Of a DNA stretch of 25,774 nucleotides, positions 8,318 through 16,712 are shown piece by piece. The notes beneath the pieces were generated by a model. That model ran no database searches, was not told the DNA's origin, and saw nothing but the letters and a program-made list of their open reading frames with translations. Numbering within the stretch: the stretch's first letter is position 1; every line of letters begins with the position of its first letter. The DNA comes from PVC group bacterium (GTDB taxonomy: Bacteria > Verrucomicrobiota > Kiritimatiellia > UBA8416): the NCBI GenBank assembly GCA_003567805.1, contig PWYP01000116.1, positions 1-25,774 on the forward strand. The letters run 5' to 3'. A program made the position numbers and the translations under genes.

Positions 8318-9874
8318 ATGAATGATAAAAATTGTTTAAACATCATCGTTGTAGTTCTTTTCTGCATAGTGGTTGGCACGATGACAACACGGGCAGAAGA
8401 AGTAGACCCCATTGAACAAGAGGTTGTGGCAGCACTGCCAGATGAACTTCCTGACATGACACGCTCCATGGTACATGTGCGTGTATCGCAAATCGAAGCA
8501 GACCGCTTCATGCCTTGGAGAAGCTCCGTACCGCAGCGAAGAGAGGGCTTCGCCATCGTTGTCAGCCCCGGTTTGTTTCTGGTACCCGAAGTACTGGTCA
8601 GAAACCATACTGCCATTGAAATGCGGCGAGCAGGTTCAATCAGACGCGTACCCGCAGAAGTGGTTCACGCAGATGAACGCATCGGACTCGCCATGCTACA
8701 AGCAACAGAACCCGATTGGTTTTCAGATGCCCTACCCTTGCCGGTATTGAGAAAAATTCCACAAAATGGCGATTTCACGCTCTTTCAGTGGGGTGCAAAT
8801 GATCATTTGCAGGTAGGGATTGGAACCCTACTATCCATAGGCTTCGAAAGCATTGGAGATGGCATCCCCAATCAATTAACATACGAAGTGGCCACATCCA
8901 TGCGCATTGATACTACGGGAACACCCATTTTGCATGACGGCAAATTAGCAGGTCTCGCAATGCAATTCCGCGGTGGACGAAGAACCGTCATCACAATCGC
9001 CCCCGATAATATCACCCGTTTTCTGGATGCCTCAGAACATGTGACATACACAGGCATACCGGAACCAGATTTTTATATGAAGCGACTCGCGGATCCCGTT
9101 AGACGCAGATTTCTTGGCGTTCCCGAAATGTATGAGGAACAAGGCATTTACGTGGCAGCAACGCTCCCCATCGCCGATGCGGAACATGGACTTGAAGTAG
9201 GCGACGTTATTGTAGCATGGGACGGGCACAGTTTGGATGCGCGAGGAAATTATGAACACGCACAATATGGACGTATTCCCTTTCAACATCTCGTTGCCCA
9301 AAGCATACCGGGCGATCATGTGCCCGTAACAATCGTGCGCGATGGAACCGTAAAAGAAGTTCAGGTTTTGATGCGCACGAATGATGACGTCCACCGGCGC
9401 ATCCCGCAAAATGATGCCGGCAAACCAGATGACTATGTTGTATCAGCCGGCCTGATATTCAGGGAGTTAACCATAGATTTTCTAAAGGCATTCGGCGACA
9501 ATTGGGAACGGCGCGCAGACATCGATCTCACCTGGCATGCCTACACGCACGAGGATGATCCTGACGATCCTGTGCAAAGAACCGTCATTCTCGTTGGTGT
9601 TTTAGCCGATCCGATTAATATCGGATATCGCGAATTACGCTACCGAATTGTTACCCACATTAATGGACATAAAATACTGAGCCTCGCAGATCTTGCCGCA
9701 AGACTGGATCAGGACGGATTAGAAAGTGTGACCCTCTCTGGCATGGAAGCCGTACCCCTGCGCTTCGATCCAGAGGAAGTTGAAACAGCCAATCAAAGGA
9801 TTCAAGCACGATTTCAAATACCAGCTCTCAGCCGATTGACAAAGACAACTGCACAGCAAGCTCTTACAGAGTAG
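8318..9874 (+). CDS. Exported PDZ protein, catalytically dead paralogue of the HtrA-like protease
   Basis: A 518-residue secreted protein with signal peptide (core about residues 8-21, likely cleavage after TRA26). It has the same domain order as the preceding protease: degenerate trypsin fold (about 70-225), PDZ (about 285-355, YVAATLPIADAEHGLEVGDVIVAWDG) and a Deg9-like C-terminal PDZ (about 370-500, SAGLIFRELT ... VLADPINIGYRELRY). None of the catalytic residues is kept: the His motif reads FLVPEVLV, the Asp position is Gly123 in RIGLAML, and NSGGP has become TTGTP with Thr200. The gene begins 2 bases after the protease stop, with an AGAAGG ribosome site inside the end of that gene. A partner, inhibitor or substrate-presenting role for the active protease is my inference. 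It ends in TAG. Confidence 0.87.
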   Translation: MNDKNCLNIIVVVLFCIVVGTMTTRAEEVDPIEQEVVAALPDELPDMTRSMVHVRVSQIEADRFMPWRSSVPQRREGFAIVVSPGLFLVPEVLVRNHTAIEMRRAGSIRRVPAEVVHADERIGLAMLQATEPDWFSDALPLPVLRKIPQNGDFTLFQWGANDHLQVGIGTLLSIGFESIGDGIPNQLTYEVATSMRIDTTGTPILHDGKLAGLAMQFRGGRRTVITIAPDNITRFLDASEHVTYTGIPEPDFYMKRLADPVRRRFLGVPEMYEEQGIYVAATLPIADAEHGLEVGDVIVAWDGHSLDARGNYEHAQYGRIPFQHLVAQSIPGDHVPVTIVRDGTVKEVQVLMRTNDDVHRRIPQNDAGKPDDYVVSAGLIFRELTIDFLKAFGDNWERRADIDLTWHAYTHEDDPDDPVQRTVILVGVLADPINIGYRELRYRIVTHINGHKILSLADLAARLDQDGLESVTLSGMEAVPLRFDPEEVETANQRIQARFQIPALSRLTKTTAQQALTE

Positions 9875-9906
9875 ACATATTGTCATTCCAGATCTATGTA
9901 ATCCGA

Positions 9907-9935
9907 TTGACGTCAGGCGTATGCTCCGGTAACAT
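9907..9935 (+). promoter_or_regulatory. Probable sigma-70 promoter for the nucleotidase gene
   Basis: TTGACG (9907-9912), a 17-base spacer and TAACAT (9930-9935) fit the consensus well. The leader to the ATG at 9981 would be about 40 bases. Confidence 0.5.
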
Positions 9936-9980
9936 ATTACGCATAATGTGAACAAGGCGCTCGTCAGGGAAACCGTTACC

Positions 9981-11600
9981 ATGCAGCACATAACCACATA
10001 TAATCGGCGGCAATTTCTGCAAATTCTGAGCGGAGCCAGCATTTTCGCTGCCTCTCCCGTAAAAGCCCTACCTCTATCCGACGATCACCTGACAATATCT
10101 GTGATCCACACCACAGATCTGCATGGCAATATTTTACCCACGGCATCTTACGGCGGGCGGACGAACCTCGGGGGATTGGCCCGTTGTGCAACACAAATCA
10201 GATTGTGGAAAAAGGAAAATCCCTATCACATTTTACTGGATGCTGGCGACCTGTATCAAGGCACCCAGATAGGGCTGCAGACCCGTGGAAAAATCATGAT
10301 TGAAAGCTTGAATCATCTTGGATACGACGCATGGGTATTGGGCAATCATGAATTCGACTGGGGTATACAACCGGTTCAGGACGCCATCGATATTTCGGAA
10401 CCCAGGGTACTAGCAGCGAATTGCCTCATTGGGGGGAAAAGGGCCGGATGGCAGGAAGATCGCGAGCATCCATTAGGGCGCATTGCCCCATTTGTGTTGA
10501 AACGCATCGGTGGCTTCCGGATTGGAATTATTGGTGTTATCACGCCCGGTATGCCCTACTGGTTCCACGAAAGCTTCCATCGCGGATTAGCATTTGAAGA
10601 TCCCGTCACGCCGGTCAGACGCTCGATTGCATTACTGCAATCGCGCAACGCAGATGCCATCCTGCTTGCAACACATATGGGACTGAGAGCTGGTGGAGAT
10701 GATTTTGCGAACCGAACGCAAACGCTGTTGGAAACCTACCCCAATATAGTTGCATGTATCGGGGGGCACACACACCGACATGAGGCTAACACCCCCGTGA
10801 ACGGCATTCCATTTACCCAAGCAAGCTATTTTGGTATTCACCTTGGACGTTTAGACCTCACGTTTGATCGTAACACACGACGAATCGTCTCGGTAAAACC
10901 GTCGACGATGTTCATGCATGAAAATATTGCACTCGACCCCACCATCCTCTCCATGGCACAGCCGGAGATCGACCGAGCGGAGGCCATTCTCGACACCCCT
11001 GTAGGAACGTTAACAACCACATTACGTGTTTCTCGTTCGCGGCAGCAGCACAGCCAAGTGGAAGACTTGATTGGCGCGGCCATGATGGAAGCGTTGGAAA
11101 AAAGAGGGCTAAAACCCGATGCCATCATACACGGGCTCATCTTTCCGGGAGGAGACTTCGAAGCCGGGAAAAAGACCATACGGGATATGTGGGAAATTAT
11201 GCCCTACGAAAACAGAATTGTTACCGCAGAACTAACCCGTGATGACCTTCTGGTGATCTTGTCAGAAATGCGTGGCAGCCGCGGCATTATGGGAATGCAT
11301 GTCAAGTCGGAAGGACAACGAGGTCCTCTCACAATACACGAAATTTATGATCGCGATGGCAGGCCAATCCAACGCAACCGACGTTATCTCATTGCATGTA
11401 ACTCATATGATGCTGCCTCTGGCGGGCAAAATCTGATGCAACTGCGCGAAACGCTCCGCAAACCCGCAAGCCGTATGCGGGTGCATCCCGTCCTAACACG
11501 ACACGCCTTGATCGACTACTTCACCAGCCGCGACCAAGTCGGCCCCGTAACGCGTTTTGCGCCCCCATCAGAATTGAAATCCGTAATGGGCAACACATAA
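9981..11600 (+). CDS. Tat-exported 5'-nucleotidase-family metallophosphoesterase
   Basis: A 539-residue protein of the UshA/5'-nucleotidase family, which removes phosphate from nucleotides or related esters outside the cytoplasm. The N-terminus is a twin-arginine signal, NRRQFL (R9, R10), followed by a hydrophobic stretch to about residue 30. The metallophosphoesterase domain carries all metal-binding motifs: TTDLHGN, DAGDLYQG, LGNHEFDWG, ATHMGL and GGHTHRHE. The C-terminal substrate-binding domain (about 345-535) includes NSYDAASGG, the equivalent of the family motif that stacks on the base. The start ATG has an AGGGA site 10 bases upstream; an upstream GTG would place extra residues before the Tat signal and is less likely. 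Exact substrate cannot be told from sequence. Confidence 0.9.
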   Translation: MQHITTYNRRQFLQILSGASIFAASPVKALPLSDDHLTISVIHTTDLHGNILPTASYGGRTNLGGLARCATQIRLWKKENPYHILLDAGDLYQGTQIGLQTRGKIMIESLNHLGYDAWVLGNHEFDWGIQPVQDAIDISEPRVLAANCLIGGKRAGWQEDREHPLGRIAPFVLKRIGGFRIGIIGVITPGMPYWFHESFHRGLAFEDPVTPVRRSIALLQSRNADAILLATHMGLRAGGDDFANRTQTLLETYPNIVACIGGHTHRHEANTPVNGIPFTQASYFGIHLGRLDLTFDRNTRRIVSVKPSTMFMHENIALDPTILSMAQPEIDRAEAILDTPVGTLTTTLRVSRSRQQHSQVEDLIGAAMMEALEKRGLKPDAIIHGLIFPGGDFEAGKKTIRDMWEIMPYENRIVTAELTRDDLLVILSEMRGSRGIMGMHVKSEGQRGPLTIHEIYDRDGRPIQRNRRYLIACNSYDAASGGQNLMQLRETLRKPASRMRVHPVLTRHALIDYFTSRDQVGPVTRFAPPSELKSVMGNT

Positions 11601-11630
11601 TCGATCTCGTATGTTCATTCCCGATGAAGC

Positions 11631-11659
11631 TTGTTCGCAACCCCATATGATGATAGTAC
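11631..11659 (+). promoter_or_regulatory. Possible promoter upstream of the NifU-like gene
   Basis: TTGTTC (11631-11636), 17 bases and TAGTAC (11654-11659) precede the NifU-like gene by about 37 bases. The -10 match is moderate. Confidence 0.28.
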
Positions 11660-11695
11660 TGGTGTCTTAACACATATCCAAAAAAGGAGAACATA

Positions 11696-11917
11696 ATGGA
11701 CCAGGAAATTCGTCAAAAGCTGGAAGAGATGCGGGCCTATTTACAAGCCGATGGAGGCGACATGGAAGTTGTTTCCATCGAAGACAAACGCGTGAACCTT
11801 CGCCTCAAAGGTGCTTGTGGCGGATGCCCCCACGCCACCATGACCATCAAACAAGGTATCGAACGTATTCTTCGCGAACAAGTTGATCCGGAAATCGTGG
11901 TCGAACAAGTCGCGTAA
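11696..11917 (+). CDS. NifU C-terminal domain (Nfu-type) iron-sulfur protein
   Basis: A 73-residue protein consisting of only the NifU-like C-terminal domain. The family binds or transfers Fe-S clusters through a CxxC pair, here Cys41 and Cys44 in GACGGCPHA. The start is supported by AAGGAG upstream of the ATG at 11696. The two ABC exporter genes follow after 16 bases, so it may share their transcript, though no functional link is evident. Confidence 0.93.
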   Translation: MDQEIRQKLEEMRAYLQADGGDMEVVSIEDKRVNLRLKGACGGCPHATMTIKQGIERILREQVDPEIVVEQVA

Positions 11918-11933
11918 GCAGGAGAGATTGCAT

Positions 11934-13697
11934 ATGTCCCCTCTGCAGCACGCACTGCAGTTGCTGCGTGTTGCAATGCGCCCACGCAAGCGCTTGCTCG
12001 TATTCACCATCATCATGGTGTTGATGTTGAATATTTTCGAACTTGCTACACCTAAAATCCTGCAGTTGTTTATTGACGCGCTAGCGGATGATCCGTTGAA
12101 GGTATGGGGCGTCCCTCTTCCTGAATGGCTAGGACGCGGATATGGCCTTCTGCTGCTACCAGCAGCATTGTTCACATTTGCAGCAGCACGCTGGGCCACA
12201 GCATATTTGCGCGCCGTGTTCGAAAGCCAACTTGGTCAAGGGGCGCTGTTCGATCTTCGCTGCCGTATCTTTGATACGATGCAACACCTTTCCTTTGCTT
12301 ATCACGACAGTTCCCACAGCTGAACGCTGATCTCCAATGTCGTTGAGGACGTCAACTATACCACCATGTTCATGCAACAAGGCATGATGCTCATCCTCGA
12401 GTCGACCGCCTTTGTCATCGTCTCTTATATCTTCATGTTTTTCATCTGTTGGCAGGCTGCACTTGTATCTCTCGTGCTATTCGCAATCGGGTGTCTTACC
12501 ATCAAATTCGGCATACAACATGGGTATCCGCTTTTTGCCCGCACCAAAGCCCTGTTTGCATCCACCGTGGAATTGTTCTCGGAATCGGTCGAAGGCAGCC
12601 TTGTCGTCAAGGCCTTCGGGGCAGGCCCGGCACTGCGCGAACGCTACGATGAGCGAGTAGATCGCCTACATGATTCTGAATTCAAAGAACGGGTTCTCGG
12701 ATCCGCCATCAATCAAGCCCTCCAATGGACCGCCATCCTCGGTATCGCCGCCGTGATCGGAACCGCTCTTTGGGCTGCCCAGGCGGGACATTGGGAACTC
12801 TCTACCGGACGACTCTTCCTGTTGTTTTATCTACAAAGTGGTATCCGTTTGCGAACATGGCGCATAGCACGAGCAATCGAAACCGCCGTACGCTTTGCTG
12901 TAACGGCCGAGAGAATTGATCGCCTCCTACAGGCCGATGTATACCTCGAAGACAAAGGCACCACTCCTATACCCCAGGAAGGCCCCGGACTAGAGTTGCA
13001 AAACGTTTTTTTCTCCTACGGCAATCGGGAGCATTCCGTTCGCGATGTATCTCTCAAAATCTCTTCCGGTACAACAATCGGTCTTGTTGGGAAAACAGGC
13101 GTAGGCAAAAGCACCCTCGCTCTCTTACTATGCCGCTTTTATGATCCAGACAAGGGAAGCGTACTCTTACACCAACGCGATATCCGAGATTACCCCATTG
13201 CCGAGCTACGACACAGCTTTGCATTCGTTTTTCAGGACACCTTTCTCTTTTCTGCTTCGATACGCGACAACATTGCCTATGGTAACCCTGAAGCACGTTT
13301 TGAGGACATTGTGCACGCCGCCACGCTGGCCTGTATACATGACTTTATCATGGAACAACCCGATGGCTACGAAACCGTGATCGGAGAACGCGGCGTAACA
13401 CTATCGGGTGGACAGCGCCAACGTATCAGTATCGCGAGAGCCATTCTGCACAAACCGCGTTTTCTGATTCTCGATGCATGTACCTCCGCCCTCGACACCA
13501 CAACGGAACGAGCCGTCCAGAGAGGGTTACAGTCACTCCCCCCAGAAACAACCACGATCATAATCGCCCATCGTCTATCAAGTATAGAACATGCCGACCA
13601 TATCTATGTCATGGATGATGGACACATTATTGAAGCAGGAACCCCGGAACAGCTCTCTCGCGAAGGGGCGCAATTCAAAAGGATCTTGCAGTTGTGA
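11934..13697 (+). pseudogene. ABC exporter half-transporter (first of pair) interrupted by an in-frame TGA
   Basis: An ABC exporter subunit of 587 codons with six expected membrane segments and a C-terminal nucleotide-binding domain. The start ATG follows AGGAGAG. Codon 130 (12321-12323) is TGA, and the frame is otherwise open to 13697. At this spot, after FAYHDSSHS and before TLISNVVEDV, the family and the partner subunit have Gly (KAGWLVAR in the partner), so GGA to TGA is the likely change. Walker A is GKTGVGKST (about 386-394), the signature is a perfect LSGGQRQR (about 490) and the H-loop His is present. The Walker B reads LILDACTSALD, so the usual catalytic acid is Ala515. An internal ATG at 12366 would give a 443-residue product missing the first membrane segments. 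It overlaps the partner gene by 4 bases. It could be a true nonsense mutation, a sequence error or a readthrough site. Confidence 0.85.
12321..12323 (+). other. In-frame TGA at a conserved glycine codon
   Basis: TGA followed by A, codon 130 of the first ABC half-transporter. UGA is used as a normal terminator by at least mreD, the ACT and UPF0210 genes, gmk, coaC and this gene itself, so general reassignment is not supported. Confidence 0.9.
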
Positions 13698-15499
13698 AAA
13701 AAACACTTTCGGAAAATAGCGAACAGAACGAAGATCAGTCCCTTTCATTAGGCCTGACACTGCGGATATTTTCGATTCTCGGCCCCTACCGTTGGCTCAT
13801 ATTCTTTGCCACACTTATGGTTTGCATAGGAGCCTGGGCTGATATGCAGATTATCCATTATGCGAGCCAATTGTTCGAGTCGCAATCATGGCAAGAAACA
13901 GGAACATTCCGAGCCATACTACCATTAGCACTATTAGGCCTAGTAAACCGCATTTTCAGTTGGGGACAATTACTCATTTCCGTTTACTGTGGAAATCAAG
14001 CCATTGCAGGCCTGCGCAAAAAACTTTTTCAACGGCTTATGATGTTTTCCAAGTCCTTTTTCGACAAGCACAAGGCTGGCTGGCTCGTTGCACGCAGCAC
14101 GGGCGACATCGCCATTCTCAAAGACTTCATGACCTATGCGCTGATGATGCTGGGCATCTTCGGGACCATTACCATTGCGGCATTATTCCGAATCAGCCGC
14201 ATCGCCCCCCTACTGCTGGTCCCGGCCGCCATTATGCTACCCCTTGTCGCATATTTGACATCCCGCTACAAAACACGCATGACCAAACTACAGCGCACCG
14301 CGCGAGATCAAAACAGCCGCCTTGTTGCCAATATGGCAGAGACGGTTCGCGGCGTCCGGGTCGTACACGCCTTCTCGCGACAAGAACGAAACCTCGAAGA
14401 CTTTAATATCATCAACTCCAGCAACTATGACACCGAAGTCAATATTGCCAAACTCAATGGTCTATTCATGCCTGCACTCGATTTCATGAGTGTTCTCAAT
14501 TTGATCCTCGTCGTACTCTTTGCCACATGGGTGCTACACGACCCTCGCATGGAGCATATGGCTGAACACGTCAACATGGGCGACGTCATTGCCTATATCC
14601 TATACATGAATATGCTCATCTGGCCCACACGCATGATCGTGGAACTATACAGTATGGCTCTACGCGCTATGAGTGCAGGCGAACGGATTTTAGAAATCAT
14701 TGACCTTGAGCCGGACGTGCAAGATCCACAGCAATCAGTCCCGCTGCAATCCATAGAAGGCACCATCGATTTTCAAGAGGTAAGCTTCCGCTACAAAGAA
14801 GCAGGGGAATGGATCATTCAAGATTTGAATCTTGCGATTCGCCCCGGGGAAACCGTCGCGCTCGCGGGCCCCACCGGCGCCGGGAAAACCACGATTCTGT
14901 CACTTGTGGCGCGATTCTTTGATCCACAGCAAGGCCAAATCCTGCTCGACGGAACCGACCTCCGCGATTTTGCCCAAGACGAATTACACCAGCGCATGGG
15001 CATTGTGCTCCAGCAAGGCTACCTCTTCTCCGGCACCGTAATGGAAAACCTCAAATTCCGTCGCACCGACCTGGAAGACACCTACGTCATCGAACAATCC
15101 AAACGACTCGGAACCCACGAGGCGATTGCCGCCCTTTCCGATGGCTATGAAACCCGCATTCTCGAAGGCGGCGAGTCCCTCTCGCTGGGACAACGCCAAA
15201 TCATTGCGATCACACGTGCGCTACTGGCTGATCCCGCCATTCTACTGCTAGACGAACCCACTTCATCACTGGATGTACACACCGAATCCATCATTCAGGC
15301 AGCCATTCAAAAAGTCATGAAAAATCGCACCTCGCTTGTCATTGCTCACCGCTTATCCACGATTCAGAATGCAGACCGCATTCTTGTCATTGATCATGGG
15401 AAAATTGTAGAACAAGGAAAACATGCTGAGTTAATGCAACACGATGGCCCCTACCGCCGCCTCATCCTACAAGGCAAACTAGCAGAACACCACGAATAA
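13694..15499 (+). CDS. ABC exporter half-transporter (second of pair)
   Basis: A 601-residue subunit with an N-terminal membrane domain (about residues 30-320) and a nucleotide-binding domain. Walker A is GPTGAGKTT (392-400), Walker B LLLDEPTSSLD keeps catalytic Glu521, and the H-loop is His552. The signature is LSLGQRQ rather than LSGGQ. With the partner's intact LSGGQ and altered Walker B, this predicts a heterodimer with one consensus and one degenerate ATP site, as in MdlA/MdlB-, BmrCD- and TM287/288-type exporters. The start is the GTG at 13694, overlapping the partner's TGA as GTGA, which implies translational coupling. The exported substrate is unknown; multidrug or lipid-like compounds are typical for the class. 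No clear terminator follows; a run of nine C begins right after the stop. Confidence 0.92.
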   Translation: MKKTLSENSEQNEDQSLSLGLTLRIFSILGPYRWLIFFATLMVCIGAWADMQIIHYASQLFESQSWQETGTFRAILPLALLGLVNRIFSWGQLLISVYCGNQAIAGLRKKLFQRLMMFSKSFFDKHKAGWLVARSTGDIAILKDFMTYALMMLGIFGTITIAALFRISRIAPLLLVPAAIMLPLVAYLTSRYKTRMTKLQRTARDQNSRLVANMAETVRGVRVVHAFSRQERNLEDFNIINSSNYDTEVNIAKLNGLFMPALDFMSVLNLILVVLFATWVLHDPRMEHMAEHVNMGDVIAYILYMNMLIWPTRMIVELYSMALRAMSAGERILEIIDLEPDVQDPQQSVPLQSIEGTIDFQEVSFRYKEAGEWIIQDLNLAIRPGETVALAGPTGAGKTTILSLVARFFDPQQGQILLDGTDLRDFAQDELHQRMGIVLQQGYLFSGTVMENLKFRRTDLEDTYVIEQSKRLGTHEAIAALSDGYETRILEGGESLSLGQRQIIAITRALLADPAILLLDEPTSSLDVHTESIIQAAIQKVMKNRTSLVIAHRLSTIQNADRILVIDHGKIVEQGKHAELMQHDGPYRRLILQGKLAEHHE

Positions 15500-15573
15500 C
15501 CCCCCCCCGCCGCCAGCCATCCTAGCTGCAAAAGATGGAAATCATTACCCATCAACCTGGTCAACAAAGTCAA

Positions 15574-16113
15574 TCAGGTCACACTGCCCGCAAACCTAGC
15601 CAAACTTTGCTCGATGGTGTCCAAATCGGCAAGGCGTCCGGTGGCCACATACCCACAGGCCAGATCGCCCTGCCCCACATCAATGATCGTAGTGCCGCGT
15701 TCACGCAACAATCGCGCATTCTCTTGCGTGGCCGGATGGTTCCACATCCGGTCATTCATCGCTGGCGCAATAACCAAGGGAGCCTCCATCGCGAGTGCCG
15801 TGCAGGTCAACAAATCATCGGCAATGCCATGCGCTAATTTCGCCATCACATTGGCAGTGCAAGGTGCTACGCAAAATACATCCGGCCACTCGCCCAGTGT
15901 AATATGGTCAGGACGCCACTCTTCATTTTCGGGAAACATTTCAAGATACACAGGATTGCGCGAAAGCGACCGAAACGTAAGGGGTGTAACGAACTTGGTT
16001 GCTCCATCGGTCATAATCACTTTCACGTCCCACTCGCGCCCGATAAACCGCCTAACAAGTTCAGCCGCCTTATAGCATGCAATTGATCCTGTTACTCCCA
16101 ATAGCACCTTCAT
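15574..16113 (-). CDS. coaC: Phosphopantothenoylcysteine decarboxylase (stand-alone CoaC flavoprotein)
   Basis: A 179-residue FMN-dependent decarboxylase of the HFCD family that turns 4'-phosphopantothenoylcysteine into 4'-phosphopantetheine in coenzyme A synthesis. Motifs seen: flavin-binding GSIACYKA (about 9-16), the catalytic His region DHITLGEWPD, APCTANVMAKLAHGIADDLL, the substrate clamp PAMNDRMWNHP and the LACGYVATGR segment with the active-site Cys. In most bacteria this domain is fused to the CoaB synthetase; here the frame ends after the CoaC domain, so CoaB must be elsewhere. The ATG overlaps the gmk stop by 4 bases. It is the last gene of the minus-strand series and is convergent with the ABC genes. 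Confidence 0.9.
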   Translation of the reverse strand: MKVLLGVTGSIACYKAAELVRRFIGREWDVKVIMTDGATKFVTPLTFRSLSRNPVYLEMFPENEEWRPDHITLGEWPDVFCVAPCTANVMAKLAHGIADDLLTCTALAMEAPLVIAPAMNDRMWNHPATQENARLLRERGTTIIDVGQGDLACGYVATGRLADLDTIEQSLARFAGSVT

Positions 16114-16712
16114 ACAGCTTGCTCCTTGTTAACGATACCCTGCAATGCATCCACAGCCTGTTCAAAATCATCATTCACAATCGTATATCGATACTCCGGC
16201 ACTGCCGCCATTTCCCTTACGGCATTGGCCAAGCGCTTCTCAATGACCTCCGGCGTGTCTTCTCCGCGTTGCTCTAACCTGCGCCGCAACTCTTCCATCG
16301 ATGACACTTGAATAAATATATCAACAAAGCCTCTACGAATAATATTTTCCGGCGGAAGCTCTGCCAATTTGTAACGCAGTTGCCGTGCCCCTTGCACATC
16401 AATATCCATCACGATGCTGTTTCCTTGGTGCATGGCGTCCTCTACCGTGCGGCGTAACGTGCCATACCAATTACCATGCACTTCAGCACACTCTAGAAAA
16501 TCTCCTGCTTCGACACGTCTTTGGAATTCCTCCTGCGATAAAAAATGATAACTCTGTCCATCGACTTCCCCGCCACGCGGGGCACGCGTGGTGCAAGAAA
16601 CAGAATACCGGATATCCGGGCGCCGCGCGAGCAACGCCCTGCATAAAGAACTCTTGCCTGCACCCGAAGCCGCTGAAAGCACAAGCAACAAGGATTTCGG
16701 CTTACTCGACAT
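16110..16712 (-). CDS. gmk: Guanylate kinase
   Basis: A 200-residue cytoplasmic enzyme that phosphorylates GMP to GDP with ATP. The P-loop is SAASGAGKSSL (about 13-23), and GMP-binding motifs follow as SCTTRAPRGGEVDGQSYHF and ECAEVHGNWYGT, with the Walker B-like IVMDIDVQGARQL. Length and motif order are standard. The start overlaps the end of yicC by 11 bases, and the TGA stop overlaps the coaC start. A yicC-gmk-coaC order is common, but rpoZ, often placed between gmk and coaBC, is absent here. Confidence 0.96.
   Translation of the reverse strand: MSSKPKSLLLVLSAASGAGKSSLCRALLARRPDIRYSVSCTTRAPRGGEVDGQSYHFLSQEEFQRRVEAGDFLECAEVHGNWYGTLRRTVEDAMHQGNSIVMDIDVQGARQLRYKLAELPPENIIRRGFVDIFIQVSSMEELRRRLEQRGEDTPEVIEKRLANAVREMAAVPEYRYTIVNDDFEQAVDALQGIVNKEQAV

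Noticed and set aside
12321..12323. UGA read as glycine by a reassigned code (as in Gracilibacteria/SR1)
   Set aside because: UGA ends several full-length genes here (mreD, ACT, UPF0210, gmk, coaC, the transposase), and an RF2 with the SPF motif and its frameshift site is present.
12321..12323. Selenocysteine insertion at the TGA
   Set aside because: The position is Gly in the family and partner, not Cys, and I see no convincing stem-loop directly after the TGA.
15500..15508. Run of nine C directly after the second ABC gene
   Set aside because: A plain homopolymer in a convergent gap, with no associated structure that I could support; its length may be sequencing-sensitive.
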